Below are positions 37,501 to 48,147 of a DNA stretch of 64,000 bases, piece by piece. This DNA is from Annona cherimola (lineage: Eukaryota; Streptophyta; Magnoliopsida; Magnoliales; Annonaceae): assembly GCA_030490835.1 (NCBI GenBank), contig CM059974.1, positions 3,913,501 to 3,977,500 of the forward strand. Direction: 5' to 3'. Below the pieces are notes generated by a model. The model saw nothing but the letters and a program-made list of their open reading frames with translations, searched no databases and had not been told where the DNA came from. The position numbers and the translations under genes are program-made. Within the stretch, counting starts at the first letter, position 1, and the number at the start of each line of letters is the position of its first letter.

Positions 37501-39446
37501 AAAATGAGCCAAAACAGGAGAGGACGTAAACCAATGCCATAAAAGGCATAATGTTACTTTGAAAAAAAAAAATAGAGGAAGGAAAAGGGAAAGAAAGAGC
37601 AGACAATCCTTCGTCAGCTATCAGCTCCTAGAACCCAAAAGATACCTAGTTGTGTAGACACCAGCTGCAAGTGCTGTTACTCCACCAACAGCTACAACAA
37701 GCTTATTCTGATCTGTTAGTATAGCCCGTAAACCACCTGTGAGAAGTGGAAGAAACTCATGGTTACTTGCCTGTTGAACACATCACCCCAGCATGCAAGA
37801 GATAACCAGCCTTTGCTGATTTTTGATAATAAGGAAATTACTTAAGACACAGAACACAGCATGCATCTTTGAGAAATGGGCCGAAGCATTATAAACAAAA
37901 CTTCAACATTATTTTATGGAAGCAAAAAGAGGCAAGTAGAAAACTTAAGTGAAGCCTACAAATGCTACTTCCCCTCTGATGTTAAGCAAATTTCACCATC
38001 CATCTACATAAACAATAAGCAAGTGAGAAACTTAAGTGCAGCCTACAAATGCAACCATCCCATCTTCATAGTCTATAGATATATTAAGGAGGACTCATTA
38101 AAAAATAAAGGGAAGAAGAAGAAGCTTCTTTTAGGCATGCGAAATTGAGTTTGCACCTCCTATATGTTCAAAAGTTGTGTTAATAGCCGCAACCCATTTC
38201 TCTCTCTCAGCATTTGCGCGCTCTACTAGCATCCTTTTATTTACCTCTTCAGCTAGTTTTGCTTCATGTGCTCTCCCTTCAGCCTCGGCAATAGCCTTTA
38301 CCCTTATTGTTTCTCTCTCTATCTCAGCCTTTTCCCTCTCTGTTTGCCGGCGCTGGGCTTGGATCTGCTCTTCTGTTGCACGGCGAGCTTGCTCTAGCCG
38401 TATGGATGACTCTTCTTGCATTTTTACAAGTTCTTGATTCCTTGCTCTTTGACTCTCATTCTCTGCCTGTACAAAGAAAATAAAGGTAACACACAGCAAC
38501 AAAATCCTGCCCCCAGTATAATTCGACGACAACGACAACAACCTGCATTCTCTTTCTAGCCAATTCATCCTCATAACGAGCCATTTGGGCTTTTGTCTGT
38601 GCTTGTTGCTGAGCTAATTTTTTCTGTTCTTCGTATACTACTCGCTGCCTATCCTGCAATAGGAGATTGAGAGAGAGAGAGAGAACCATGAAAGACCAGA
38701 TTATTAAATAAACCTCATTCAGTAAGACCTTCATAAGTTGCATAAAAATTAGAAATTTGAATACAAGAGGTACGAAAAATCTGCCAAGCAACAATCATAA
38801 ATTACACCCATTATTGCAATTTCAGAGCAAATACCTACAGAAAGATTTTCTCCTGGGTGACTTTCCTAGCAGAAAGGATCATAACCAGCCACCCAAAACT
38901 TGCTTCTACCTGTGATTAATCAGCAAATGAATATGAAAGTCCATGACTTACAGTTTCGTGCTGAGCTTGCAATGCGTGGAACTCTGCTTTCTTTGCTGCC
39001 AGTTCCGCCTGTCTTGTTTCTTCTTGCTTTTTCACCAATTCAAAAACCTAATAAAAAAATCACATCGGTAAGAGTTAGTTCTAATAAACACTGCAAAACT
39101 AGGAAGAACGGGACGCAGTCATTGCAGGTAACAACGCAGGCACCTTTTTCGCCTGCGATGACTTGTTGATCTCCCGCACAGCCTTAGCGCCTCGCTCGAG
39201 TGCCTCTGGGTCAAATCCAGCTGCTGTCGTGCGTGGGTTATCGTTCCGCGGCCGTGGCTCCTCCTTGGCAGCCGCCGCGGGCTCCGCCGGGGAGCTCTCC
39301 GACGAGGAGACCTGAGGAGAAGGAGCAGGAGACGAAGAAAAAAGAGGCAAGTGAAATGGGCCGTCGGCAAAAGCATGGTCGACTGACAGAGCGACCGCCG
39401 ACGCCGCCATTGCAGACGCAATCCCTATGGCACGGGAAGCAGCCAT
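34510..39446 (-). CDS. ATAD3: ATAD3-type mitochondrial AAA+ ATPase
   Basis: Complete gene. Exons in order: 39446-39144, 39047-38952, 38653-38543, 38466-38157, 37736-37646, 37434-37101, 36506-36358 and 35029-34510. They sum to 1914 nt, 637 aa, GT-AG throughout. An Ala-rich N-terminus ([19 protein letters not shown]) precedes the ATAD3 N-domain ([17 protein letters not shown]). A long charged coiled coil follows ([40 protein letters not shown]), then a hydrophobic segment ([17 protein letters not shown]). The AAA+ core has Walker A GPPGTGKT, Walker [12 protein letters not shown], sensor-1 ALATNRPGD and Arg-finger region DRIDEV. ATAD3 proteins sit in the inner mitochondrial membrane and help organise nucleoids and cristae; the plant homologues are single-domain relatives. 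Length and domain order look normal and all key residues are present. Confidence 0.96.
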
Positions 39447-39744
39447 GTTCTCCGAGCACTAGAACCCCAGAAAGAAATCGCTATTTCAGCAGCCCAGTAT
39501 CAGTATTTCGACGAGAAGGGGTGAAGGCAGAAGGGTTTTGGTAGGGTTTTGCGAGGGATTCTGCTGCGGCTGCTGAACTGCTGCTTTTTTATTCGAGACA
39601 TATGTTCGGGTTTAAGCAGTCGAGGGTCCAGACCGCCGACGTGGATTACGTGAGGTGCGTACCTTAGGGGTTTCATGCACTCCGCACTATGCGCCTCGGA
39701 TTGTCTTTCTTAAGCTCCACGCCATGCTCCGCTTCCTAATTATT

Positions 39745-40088
39745 TTTTTGATATTTTATATAGATCATTACATCCAAATGTTACAATGAGGCACGTTCGC
39801 ACACTACAGAGAGCAATTTTCCTAAACCCTCGCCCTAGAAAAAAAATTGTAAATCCCACGACAAGAGGACAATATTATGAGCCCCCGCACCATAGAGGAC
39901 TAAACGGATATAAAATTCAGCCAATTATCTGCCACCCACCAATGGGGATGTAATCTTATGCTCCGGAGCATGCAGTGCAGCATGCTCCCGGGCGCATAGG
40001 AGCATGCTCCCCACCAATGGCATTCAAATGTACGCCGGTCCCAAATGGGACAGCGTTCGTTATCATGACGGCTCCAGCGTCATGGCTT
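39745..40088 (-). mobile_element. Possible retroposed sequence (SINE-like or LINE 3' end)
   Basis: A 15-bp perfect direct repeat, CGCTTCCTAATTATT, stands at 39730-39744 and 40089-40103. The DNA between ends, on the minus strand, in TATATAAAATATCAAAAA, i.e. a short A-tail touching one repeat. Long target duplication plus A-tail is the signature of target-primed reverse transcription. The 5' half holds palindromic GGAGCATGCTCC-type motifs. No pol III boxes were found, so the class is open. Confidence 0.6.
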
Positions 40089-40110
40089 CGCTTCCTAATT
40101 ATTAAATGTG

Positions 40111-40415
40111 TTTGTTAAACACTTTCAATTTTTGGATATGAAAATTTTTTATTACCCACAACTATTCTATTTTAAATTAAAAAACTTTTCAATCAAGTTA
40201 AAGCATGACTTTTTCTTTTTTAAAATGTATGTTTGAGAACTGATAAGACTTCTGTTGATTCTGTTGAAAAGTTTTTTACGTGAAAATGTTTAAAATAAGA
40301 AAAAATAATGGGATTTGATAAAAGGAATGATTACGAGCAAATATAATAAAATTAAAATAAATAGATTAGATATATAGTTATATATAAATAATTTAAAAGT
40401 AAAATAATTATACAG
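40111..40415. mobile_element. Tourist-like MITE relic
   Basis: Starts ATGTGTTTGTTAAACACTTT and contains family sequence (AAAATAAGAAAAAATAATGG, GTAAAATAATTATACAGGAA). The right end stops where the FAR1-like coding homology begins, so the relic may have truncated that pseudogene. Confidence 0.5.
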
Positions 40416-40679
40416 GAAATAAGTGAATTTCCGGAGAAGTTATCTCATGTCACCAACATGCATCCAACTTTCAAGTCAAAATGGGATCAATACTTATATC
40501 GGTCATCGACTCATACCAAATTTGAAACTGCTTGGACAGAAATGATCAATGAGTATAACTTACATACCAATGCATGGCTTCAAAATTTATATAATGTGCG
40601 AGAAAAGTGGTCCCTTGCTTTTACCAAATTTGTGTTCACAGTACGGGTGCAACTCGGGCTCATAAAACTCGGGTTCACC

Positions 40680-40765
40680 TCAACCCTAACCCTAATCCTA
40701 ACCCTATTTGTAAAAGTTCAACCATAACCCTAACCCTGTTTGTAAACCTCGAACCCTAACCCTAT
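40680..40765. repeat. Interspersed CCCTAA telomere-like repeats
   Basis: Three short clusters of AACCCTAACCCTAA-type hexamer repeats separated by TTTGTAAA spacers, just inside the left end of the transposon. They are degenerate and short, so this is not a telomere. Confidence 0.8.
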
Positions 40766-41158
40766 TTTTGAAATTCGGGCTCGGGTTGAGTTTCGGGTTG
40801 ACATTCTCCTATTAATATGTCTTTGTTACTCATCCTATATATATAGTTTTTATCACAAACCTATTGTATAAAAAAGTTTAAAAAATAATTTATTATACGA
40901 AAGCAAGAAAAATTCAAATACTACTTCAGATTAGAAAAAAGAAAACCTGTTTTAAGCCTTCTCTTTGCATCGAGTAGAATAATAGTTTTATTTTTGACAA
41001 CTTAGAAGTACAACCGTTTTTCATTCCGCAATTTAACACCAATATCACAACTACATACATTAATATTACCATCCAATTGTAAGATAAACCTTATCATATC
41101 AATTGTAATAAAGTAAAATCATCCAAAAACCACAAAATATCAAATCGAATAAGATTAT

Positions 41159-41431
41159 GGGTGTGTTTGGGAATGGATAAAACTTTTGATGAAAAGTTAT
41201 AGAGATAAAAAGTTGTGTGATATGATAGGGGTGATGATGAAGAATAAATAAGATAAAGTTGAAATAGATGGGTTTGTTGTGTTGGTAGTTGTGTAGAAAT
41301 GATTGAAAAGTATGGTAGTTGTATAGAAAAATGTGAAAAAATGATTAAAAAATATGGTAGTTGTGGAGAGTGAAAAGTTTTAGATTGAAAAGTTTTAACT
41401 TGACAACTTTTTGTTGTTAACAAACACACCC
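41159..41431. mobile_element. Tourist-like MITE nested in the 2.0-kb transposon
   Basis: 273 bp with near-perfect ends GGGTGTGTTTGG and CAAACACACCC, flanked by TAT on both sides (41156-41158, 41432-41434). An internal GTTGTGTAGAAATGATTGAA block is partly repeated. This is the best preserved copy of the local family, so probably the youngest. It must be younger than its host transposon. Confidence 0.85.
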
Positions 41432-41992
41432 TATATTAATTCAAGCATCCAACTCCAAATCACAACATCCATTGCTAATCTTGTCTTGCATATTACTTGA
41501 CCGATCCATATTGATTTGATCACCTAAATATCACTTTTTTGTAATATATAAAAATAATTAGAAATTGTCCATTTCAGAGCAATAACAAACTAATGAAATA
41601 ATTTTTTGGAATTGCAAAAAATATTTGAATGCAAGCATTTAAGCTATAGAAATACCGGTTCAAATGAAATAACCATTTACACTGTTTGAAATTTAAATGA
41701 TTCTATATGTTGAGTAAAAATAAATATTTCTGAATATCAGTCCATTTTGTTTCTATTTATTTTATTTCTAACAATTAATTTTTAGATAATTAATGCTGTT
41801 TTCATTTGTTTATTTCTAAAAATTCATTCTACCTATATATAATCACATTACATACATTTTTCTCCTTCTCTTTTGATCTCATTTTCAAATAGGATTCCAT
41901 TGAACCAGCTTTCAATAATTAATCATATTACTGTTAATTTGTATATTAAATAATAAGCAAGAATTTTTTCTAAAAAAATATCAAGGATAGAA

Positions 41993-42439
41993 TTGTCACC
42001 GGCGTCAGGGACGAGGCGGATGGCAGAATGCAGGGAAGCAAGACCGGAAGGAGCAGTTGGCAGAGGTGCGGCCAGAGAAGAATGTTGGAGGGTTCGGACA
42101 GACGGGATTTCAACACTGTCGGAGAAGAAATGTTGGACTACTGGAGGGATCGGTCTTCGCCTCTTCGGACGGGAATCGAGATCACAGGATTTCGCAATGG
42201 GATCACAGGTTCAGCGGACGGCGGACGGGATTCGACAGACAGCAGAAGGCACACGGAAGACAGGATTCGGCAGATGGGATCATGACTTCGAGCGGGATAT
42301 CGCAAAACCGAGCGGGAAGAAAGGGGAAAGGCAGAAAGTTGGAAAGGGCGGGCTGACTCCAAAGTCAAAATTGGAATTTGGAAAGCTAAACTCGTCTGAT
42401 GCCTGCGGCAGTGTTGTTGTCTACCCATCTGACATTTGA
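41993..42439 (+). other. GC-rich ORF inside the 2.0-kb transposon
   Basis: 148 codons in a GC-rich island within very AT-rich DNA. It is rich in Arg, Gly and Glu, and all three plus frames are partly open here. No family recognised. Could be captured host DNA or simply a non-coding GC-rich segment; coding is not supported. Confidence 0.25.
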
Positions 42440-43679
42440 ACATATATAAGATAAGATAATTCATATATTATTATTATTATAATAAATATATATTTTATGT
42501 AAATAGAATTCGGGTTTGGGTTTGTCTGAACCCGAAACCGAGATCTATTAGAATTCGGGCAGGATTCGGGCCGTAAAAATGTTGAGTTTCAACACTACTT
42601 CTGGCCGGGTTCGGGCCCAAGTTGCACCCCGTTGTTCACAGCCAACATGAGAACAACGGGTCGAAGTGAAAGTGTGAATGCGGTATTTGACAATTTTGTA
42701 ACTCATAGATCCAGTTTGCTAGATTTCGTGAATGGTTATGAAAAAACTGTTCAAATGCGTCGTGAAGATGGAAATCGTGCTGACTTTGACACTATCAACG
42801 GAATGCCGGTGTTGAAGACACAATGGAGTATGGAAGCGGAGATGGCAAAAATATATACATTAAAAGCATTTTATGAGTTTTAGGAGGAGATAGACAATAG
42901 CACTTACTATTGGGCTAAACAAATTACTCGAGATGGAGACGAGGAACATTGGCAAGTATACAGGCTTGGAAGGAATGAACGTGGCATGCGACAGACTATC
43001 TCTTGGAATTCAATGGGAGTTATGCATCATGTTCTTGCCAGAAATTTGAATTTTCTGGGTTTTTATGCAGACACATTTTCATAATTTTCAAGTTTAAAGA
43101 AATATTGTCCATGCCTCATCAGTACATTCTTTCTCGTTAGATGCAGACAACTAAAAGTCTATTTAAGCGGTCGTCACGTCCATCATCCTGTGATGCACAG
43201 AATGACCTAATTATACGTCATCACATTCTTTCCTCATCGTTGTCTTTCCTCAAGTGTCAGGCATTGCGAAAATATTCAATATACGAAGTTGTCAAAACAC
43301 ATTTAGATAGAGCAACAACAGAGGTGAATGAAATGATTGAAAAGGAGACAGATGAAGTTGGTGTTGAAGTTGTAGATGAAGGCATAGGAAATTCAACGCC
43401 AGCTGAGCCCGACAACTTTAATATAATTGTTCATGAAGGAAATATTGTAACGAACAGTGTGAGCAGAATTTCAAGCAATATCCTTGCAACACAATATTCC
43501 CAAGTTAGCAGTATGGGCCAACCAGAGAAGAGTTTAACAAAAGGAAGATCATCTAAACGCTTTAAAAGTCCCCTTGAGCAGTCAACTTTAGGAAGAAGAT
43601 ATTGTGATGGCTGCAGAAAATGGGTGATCGGCCATGACAAAAGAAATTATCCGGAATTAAAAAAAGGCAAGTGAGGTGA

Positions 43680-44282
43680 AATGATAATTTCTATTCAATA
43701 TTTTGTTTAACAACTATATTTAAATGGATTATAATCTCCATGCATATTAAAAAAAAATTATTTGCTAACAGGTGACTGCCTAGCTTAACGGTGTATCCTT
43801 TTGTCGTACATTACATGTTTTCTTTGTTTTTTCTCCATTTATAGAGGTAAGAACTGAATTGATCATTTATTTTAACATATTTATATGCTTTGCTCGCTGA
43901 GATGTTTTAACAAATTCAAGATTCATGGTTTCCTTTTTGCTGGTTCAACTCTGAATTGGAAAGTTTGCTAAAAAATCATGTCCTTCTTTGTCAATTAGAA
44001 CTTGTCCAGTGTTGAAGAATTATTAGACTGATGCTTTTTATTGAAACCTGGTGTAATCTCCATATTATTTATACTATTTCACGTTGTATGTTGTGGCATG
44101 TTCTATTTTATATGAATGTTGCGTCACTGCTTATATTTTTTTTTTGAGAAAATGAGTACAACAGTGCTTTCACACTAATGTCAAAGCAGTACAAGGCATG
44201 TTAAAGCACGATAAATAGAAGCTTTTTAAAATTGGCTTCTTTCAAAGCTCTGCTTCACCACTAACAGTTTAGAGGATATTAG
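43680..44282. other. Spacer after the FAR1-like pseudogene
   Basis: AT-rich with no recognised gene. It leads directly into the ubiquitin-protease fragment. Confidence 0.4.
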
Positions 44283-44636
44283 CAACAGGACAGCAATGAG
44301 CTGCTACGGTTTTTACTTGATGGTTTGCATACAGAAGAGCTGAATGCCAGAAAGTCACTTGCTTCCACCAGTGAAGATGGCTTTGGATCCAACACAGGTT
44401 CCATCATTCATGATTCTGGATCCATCATTCTTGAAGCTGTGATGCTTCCATCACTTCATGATTCTTGCTTCCAACAGGAAAAGAGAAGTGTTCATTCAAA
44501 AACCATACAAAATTCTGAACATTTACATCATAATTTTGGAAATTTTGATATTTTGAACATTAGTCAGCATGTGAGAACACGCAAGATTGGGTCGAACAAC
44601 TACCGTAGAAAATTAAAAACTTTCCAACTTATCTAA
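44283..44636 (+). pseudogene. Ubiquitin-specific protease fragment (UBP1/UBP2-like)
   Basis: After an AG acceptor-like site the frame opens QQDSNELLRFLLDGLHTEEL, NARKSLASTSEDGFGSN. This is the QQDSHELL block of plant ubiquitin-specific proteases; the usual His of that box is Asn here. The frame then runs on with poorly conserved Ser/His-rich sequence to a stop at 44634-44636. The catalytic Cys box is absent nearby and the His box is not seen, so this is an isolated exon remnant. Confidence 0.7.
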
Positions 44637-44639
44637 GCA

Positions 44640-45641
44640 TCCTATGGCATACTGTGATAATTGGAAAAAAAATGCATTTGATGAGATTTCTTTGCAGTTT
44701 GTAAGAACGTAGATTTGTTACGTCTATATGAGTCCAGTTTTTGCAGTGTTGGCATTCAATATGAAATAAATTGACAAAAACTTGAATCAGTCACAATCAA
44801 AAAAGTGAGTTTACAACCAAGAAATTTTTTGTCCTTGTTTATAAATTACTCCCTAAAACATAATCACAAGAAGATAACAACACTGATTCTAATATATTCT
44901 ACTCTTCATGTGGACGATAAAACCATCGGCCTGAATTTTTTGATGTCTTGGACATAAAGAGATCACAGAAGCCTTGCCCACATGGACACAACACTCAATC
45001 AACCTGATTACTTTGTGAAGAGGAAGCCATTTGTTGACGACCTAATGTATTGCCATATTAAGTAATTAATAAAAAGGAAGAGACAAAAGAATAATATACA
45101 ATGCTTTCAATTCCTTGACAATATTACAACACAAAGACTTTTGCAATCAACGAGATAACACTACAAAACTCCAATTTGGGGTATGGTCGGCCCAGAATTA
45201 CTAGCATTATATTTAATCGGGATTTCAAAGGCAGTCGTTTATAAAAATGGACATACATATAGTAACACATAGGTAGCTTGTTTGGCAAATCACATGCTAC
45301 TTATTCTGTTTTCAAGTGGGATTTATAAGGCTGTAGAAATGGCCATACATGTCATCTAACAAAAGACTGACTAACAAGCCCACCGAAAGCCACCGGAATA
45401 GCTAGTGCAACATAACAAACACCCCACACTTCCAACACAAACATAAGTAAACTATACATTCATCCCACAATGACAGCAGAACAATTATAACCACTGCATC
45501 AACAATAGGGTGGGAAAAGGAATTACGAAGAAGATAAACTGACAAGAAGATTGACTGCCATAAATTGAAAGAAATTAACTAGAAATACATCTATAGCTCC
45601 GTTAACACTCACTGCTACTTGGAACTTGTCCGACGTCTGTG
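44640..45641. other. Spacer without recognised genes
   Basis: No ORF of note and no clear repeat apart from generic AT-richness. Confidence 0.4.
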
Positions 45642-46200
45642 TTGTGATCTTCCACCCTGTTGTGTTCTACATAGCGGGTTGTTTTCAAAGCATTTTAACC
45701 AAAAGAACTCCAAAAATCAAAAGGCTAGCAAAAATAAAACGCAACAGCGAACTGGTAAACCAAAACTTGCTTTTTTGCACACTACATGTGTTGTTACTAA
45801 CTGCAAGAAGCAACAAAAAACTAAATGGTCTAACAGGAATGATTTGAAAAATAAATCAGACGTGAAAAATTGGAAATCGGTAGTAGCCATACCTTTGAGG
45901 ACGTTGCCGGGAGAGCTTGCCTGTGTTAACACGCATCGCAGCTTGTGATCTTCCACCCTATTGTGTTCTGCATAGTGGGTTGTTTTCAACGCATTTTAAA
46001 CAAAAGAACTCAAAAAATCAAAAGGCTTGTAGAAAATAAAATGCAACAGAGAACCGAAAAACCAAAACCGTCTTTTTTTCACACTACATGTGTAGTTTCT
46101 AACTGCGAAAAAGCAAAAAAAAATCAAGTGGTCGAACAGGAATGATTCGAAAAAAATTTCGTAAGCAGCCATACCTTTGAGGACGCTGCCCAGAGAAAAT
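45642..46200. repeat. 301-bp tandem duplication
   Basis: Copies start TTGTGATCTTCCACCCT at 45642 and 45943. The second copy is shortened by a deletion near its end. Shared blocks include GGGTTGTTTTCAA, CACACTACATGTGT and CATACCTTTGAGGACG. On the minus strand each copy contains CTCAAAG|GTATGG, a donor-like site, so this could be a duplicated exon end of an unrecognised gene. Confidence 0.88.
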
Positions 46201-46204
46201 GTAG

Positions 46205-46350
46205 AAACGATGCTCCTGCCCTTCACTTTCTCTCCACATTTGCTGTGAAATTTTCCGCAGCAAGGATGCGCTCGCCCTTTACTTTCTCTCCCGCAACTTG
46301 GCTGAAAATTTTCTGCAGAAGGACGCTCCCGCCCATGCTATCTCTCCCGT
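46205..46350. repeat. Short tandem repeat, about 55-65 bp unit
   Basis: GATGCTCCTGCCC, GATGCGCTCGCCC and GACGCTCCCGCCC each precede a CTTT/CTAT...CTCTCC segment, and the first two are followed by GCTGAAATTTTC-like sequence. Adjoins the 301-bp duplication. Confidence 0.65.
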
Positions 46351-46610
46351 CTTTGAGTTCTCTCTCTCACCGCCACGTCAGCAACTGTGCTGTAGTTTCT
46401 GTAGGGCATTGAATGCAACCAGCTCCTGCTGCCTGATGGGCACAACTACGGATAGCTTTGTGAATACACGTCGTCACCCATGCATTAAATGCACAACCAG
46501 CGGCTGAGATGACATGAAAACTCATCCAACAGCTAGAAACCCATGTCGCATTATCAGAAAATATGCGAGGCATCGTATAAAATCGCGATCGTTTAAACAT
46601 TAGTCACATA

Positions 46611-47770
46611 TAAAAAGAATAAATGATTATATAATATCAAGCATTATAATATTTTAAAGCATACATGAATAGATATAAATATTTTTTACGATTTCCGTTG
46701 TTTTGCCTACATTTTATTTCTCTGAACGATCATTTTGGACTAGATTGGTTCAAAACACACTTTTTTTTATTTCGTTTAAATTTTTAAATAAAATTATTAA
46801 TCCAGATATATTTAATTTATATCAATTAAATTTTATATTTTGGACATGCATATATATATATATATTATTTTTAAACATGATATATTTTAGTCTTGTTTTA
46901 ATAATATAAATGGCTAAAATACTCTTGCATTTAAAAATAAAAAATAAATATCTACACATTTTCAAAAATGATAAAACTTAGATTATAGACTAATTATAAC
47001 TAGAATAATAGTTTTATCAAAATTTGAAAAAACTATGATTAACATTTTTAAATAAAATTATTAATCTAGTTATATTTATAAAAAGTATAAATGATTATAT
47101 AATATAAAGCATTATAGTGTTTTAAAGCACGCTTGAACAGATATAAATATTTTTTACGATTCCCGCTGTTTTGCACGCATTATATTTCGCTGAAGGATCA
47201 TTTTGGACCAGACTGGTCCAAAACACATTTTTTTATTTCGTTTAAAATTTTAAATAAAATTATTAATTCAGTTATATTTAATTTTTATCAATTAAATTTT
47301 ATCATTTTTGGAGATGTGTATATATATATATTTTATTTTAAACATGAGGTATTTTAGTCTTGTTTTAATAATATAAATGGCTAAAATACTCTTGTATTTA
47401 AAAATCAAAATAAATATGTACACATTTTCAAAAATAATAAATCTTGGATTATAGACTAATTATAACTTGATTAACAGTTTTATAAAAATCTGAAAAAGTA
47501 TGATTGAAAATTTTAAATAAAATTGTTAATCTAGTTATATTTAACTTATATAAATTAAAATTTATCATTATTGGAGATGCATATCTATTTATTTTTTATT
47601 TTTAAACATGAGATACTTTAGTCTTGTTTTAATAATATAAATGGCTAAAATACTCTTGTATTTAAAATAAAAAATAAATATCTACACATTTTCAAAAATA
47701 ATAAAACTTGAATTATAGACTAATTATAACTTAATTAACAGTTTTACAAAAAAATCTGAAAAAAAAGTAT
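46611..47770. repeat. Tandem array of AT-rich MITE-derived units
   Basis: A unit beginning TAAAAAG(A)TATAAATGATTAT-like sequence at 46611 repeats at about 47078, a period near 467 bp. A third, 5'-truncated copy starts near 47505. Each has ATCATTTTGGAC(C/T)AGA, GTTATATTTAAT and ATGGCTAAAATACTCTTG. The unit is related to the inverted-repeat MITE at 14390, so a MITE seems to have been amplified in tandem. Confidence 0.8.
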
Positions 47771-48147
47771 AAAATGATCAGGGCTCTCATATCTCTGGGT
47801 TGCTGGCCTTGCGGTTGTATGGAAGCGATGGGTCCTATTCCCATCCGCGGAGTCATCTGATCACACGCATGCCTGGCACACGTGCTGCCAATAAAAAATT
47901 ACACGCGCGAGCGGATCTTCATCTCCTCAAAAAGATCTGAAGTCCATGATGCTGCCCTTTTTTTCATTATGGATCCCTTGGGTTGATTGGGCCCGAAGCA
48001 AGAGGGAGACAAGAAAACGGAGAAATCTGAGCGGACGAGGAAAATCGGAGGAGGAGAGAAACGAGGGGTTTTAGGGTTTTCTCCCTTGCTCTCTGCGGTT
48101 TCGTCTTCGAACTCTTTCCTTGACATTTAAGAAGCAGAATCTGGCAC

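Larger units (their letters stand above)
40642..42632. mobile_element. 2.0-kb TIR transposon inserted in the FAR1-like pseudogene
   Basis: The insertion is flanked by perfect 9-bp direct repeats TGTTCACAG (40633-40641 and 42633-42641). Left end TACGGGTGCAACTCGGGC and right end GCCCAAGTTGCACCCCGT are inverted. Subterminal DNA is rich in CGGGTTCGGG motifs. The 9-bp duplication suggests a Mutator-like element, while the end sequence recalls hAT, so the superfamily is unresolved. No transposase. Contains telomere-like repeats near the left end, a nested MITE at 41159 and a GC-rich segment at 41993-42439. Confidence 0.85.
40416..43674 (+). pseudogene. FAR1-related (FRS) pseudogene split by a transposon
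   Basis: The left part (40416-40641) reads EISEFPEKLSHVTNMHPTFK, WDQYLYRSSTHTKFETAW, LQNLYNVREKWSLAFTKFVF. The right part (42642-42880) continues ANMRTTGRSESVNAVFDNFV with EAEMAKIYTLKAFYEF. This is the MULE-transposase-derived core of plant FAR1/FHY3-related proteins. It ends at a premature TAG (42881-42883) where EEIDNSTYYWAKQITRDG follows in frame. A 3' ORF (43141-43674) carries KRFKSPLEQSTLGRRYCDGC and GHDKRNYPELKKGK, the C-terminal zinc-knuckle-like tail, with Tyr where Cys is expected. The N-terminal FAR1 DNA-binding domain is missing. FRS proteins are nuclear transcription factors; this copy is dead. Confidence 0.87.

Noticed and set aside
40680..40765. Telomere or interstitial telomere array
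   Set aside because: Short, interrupted and inside a transposon end.
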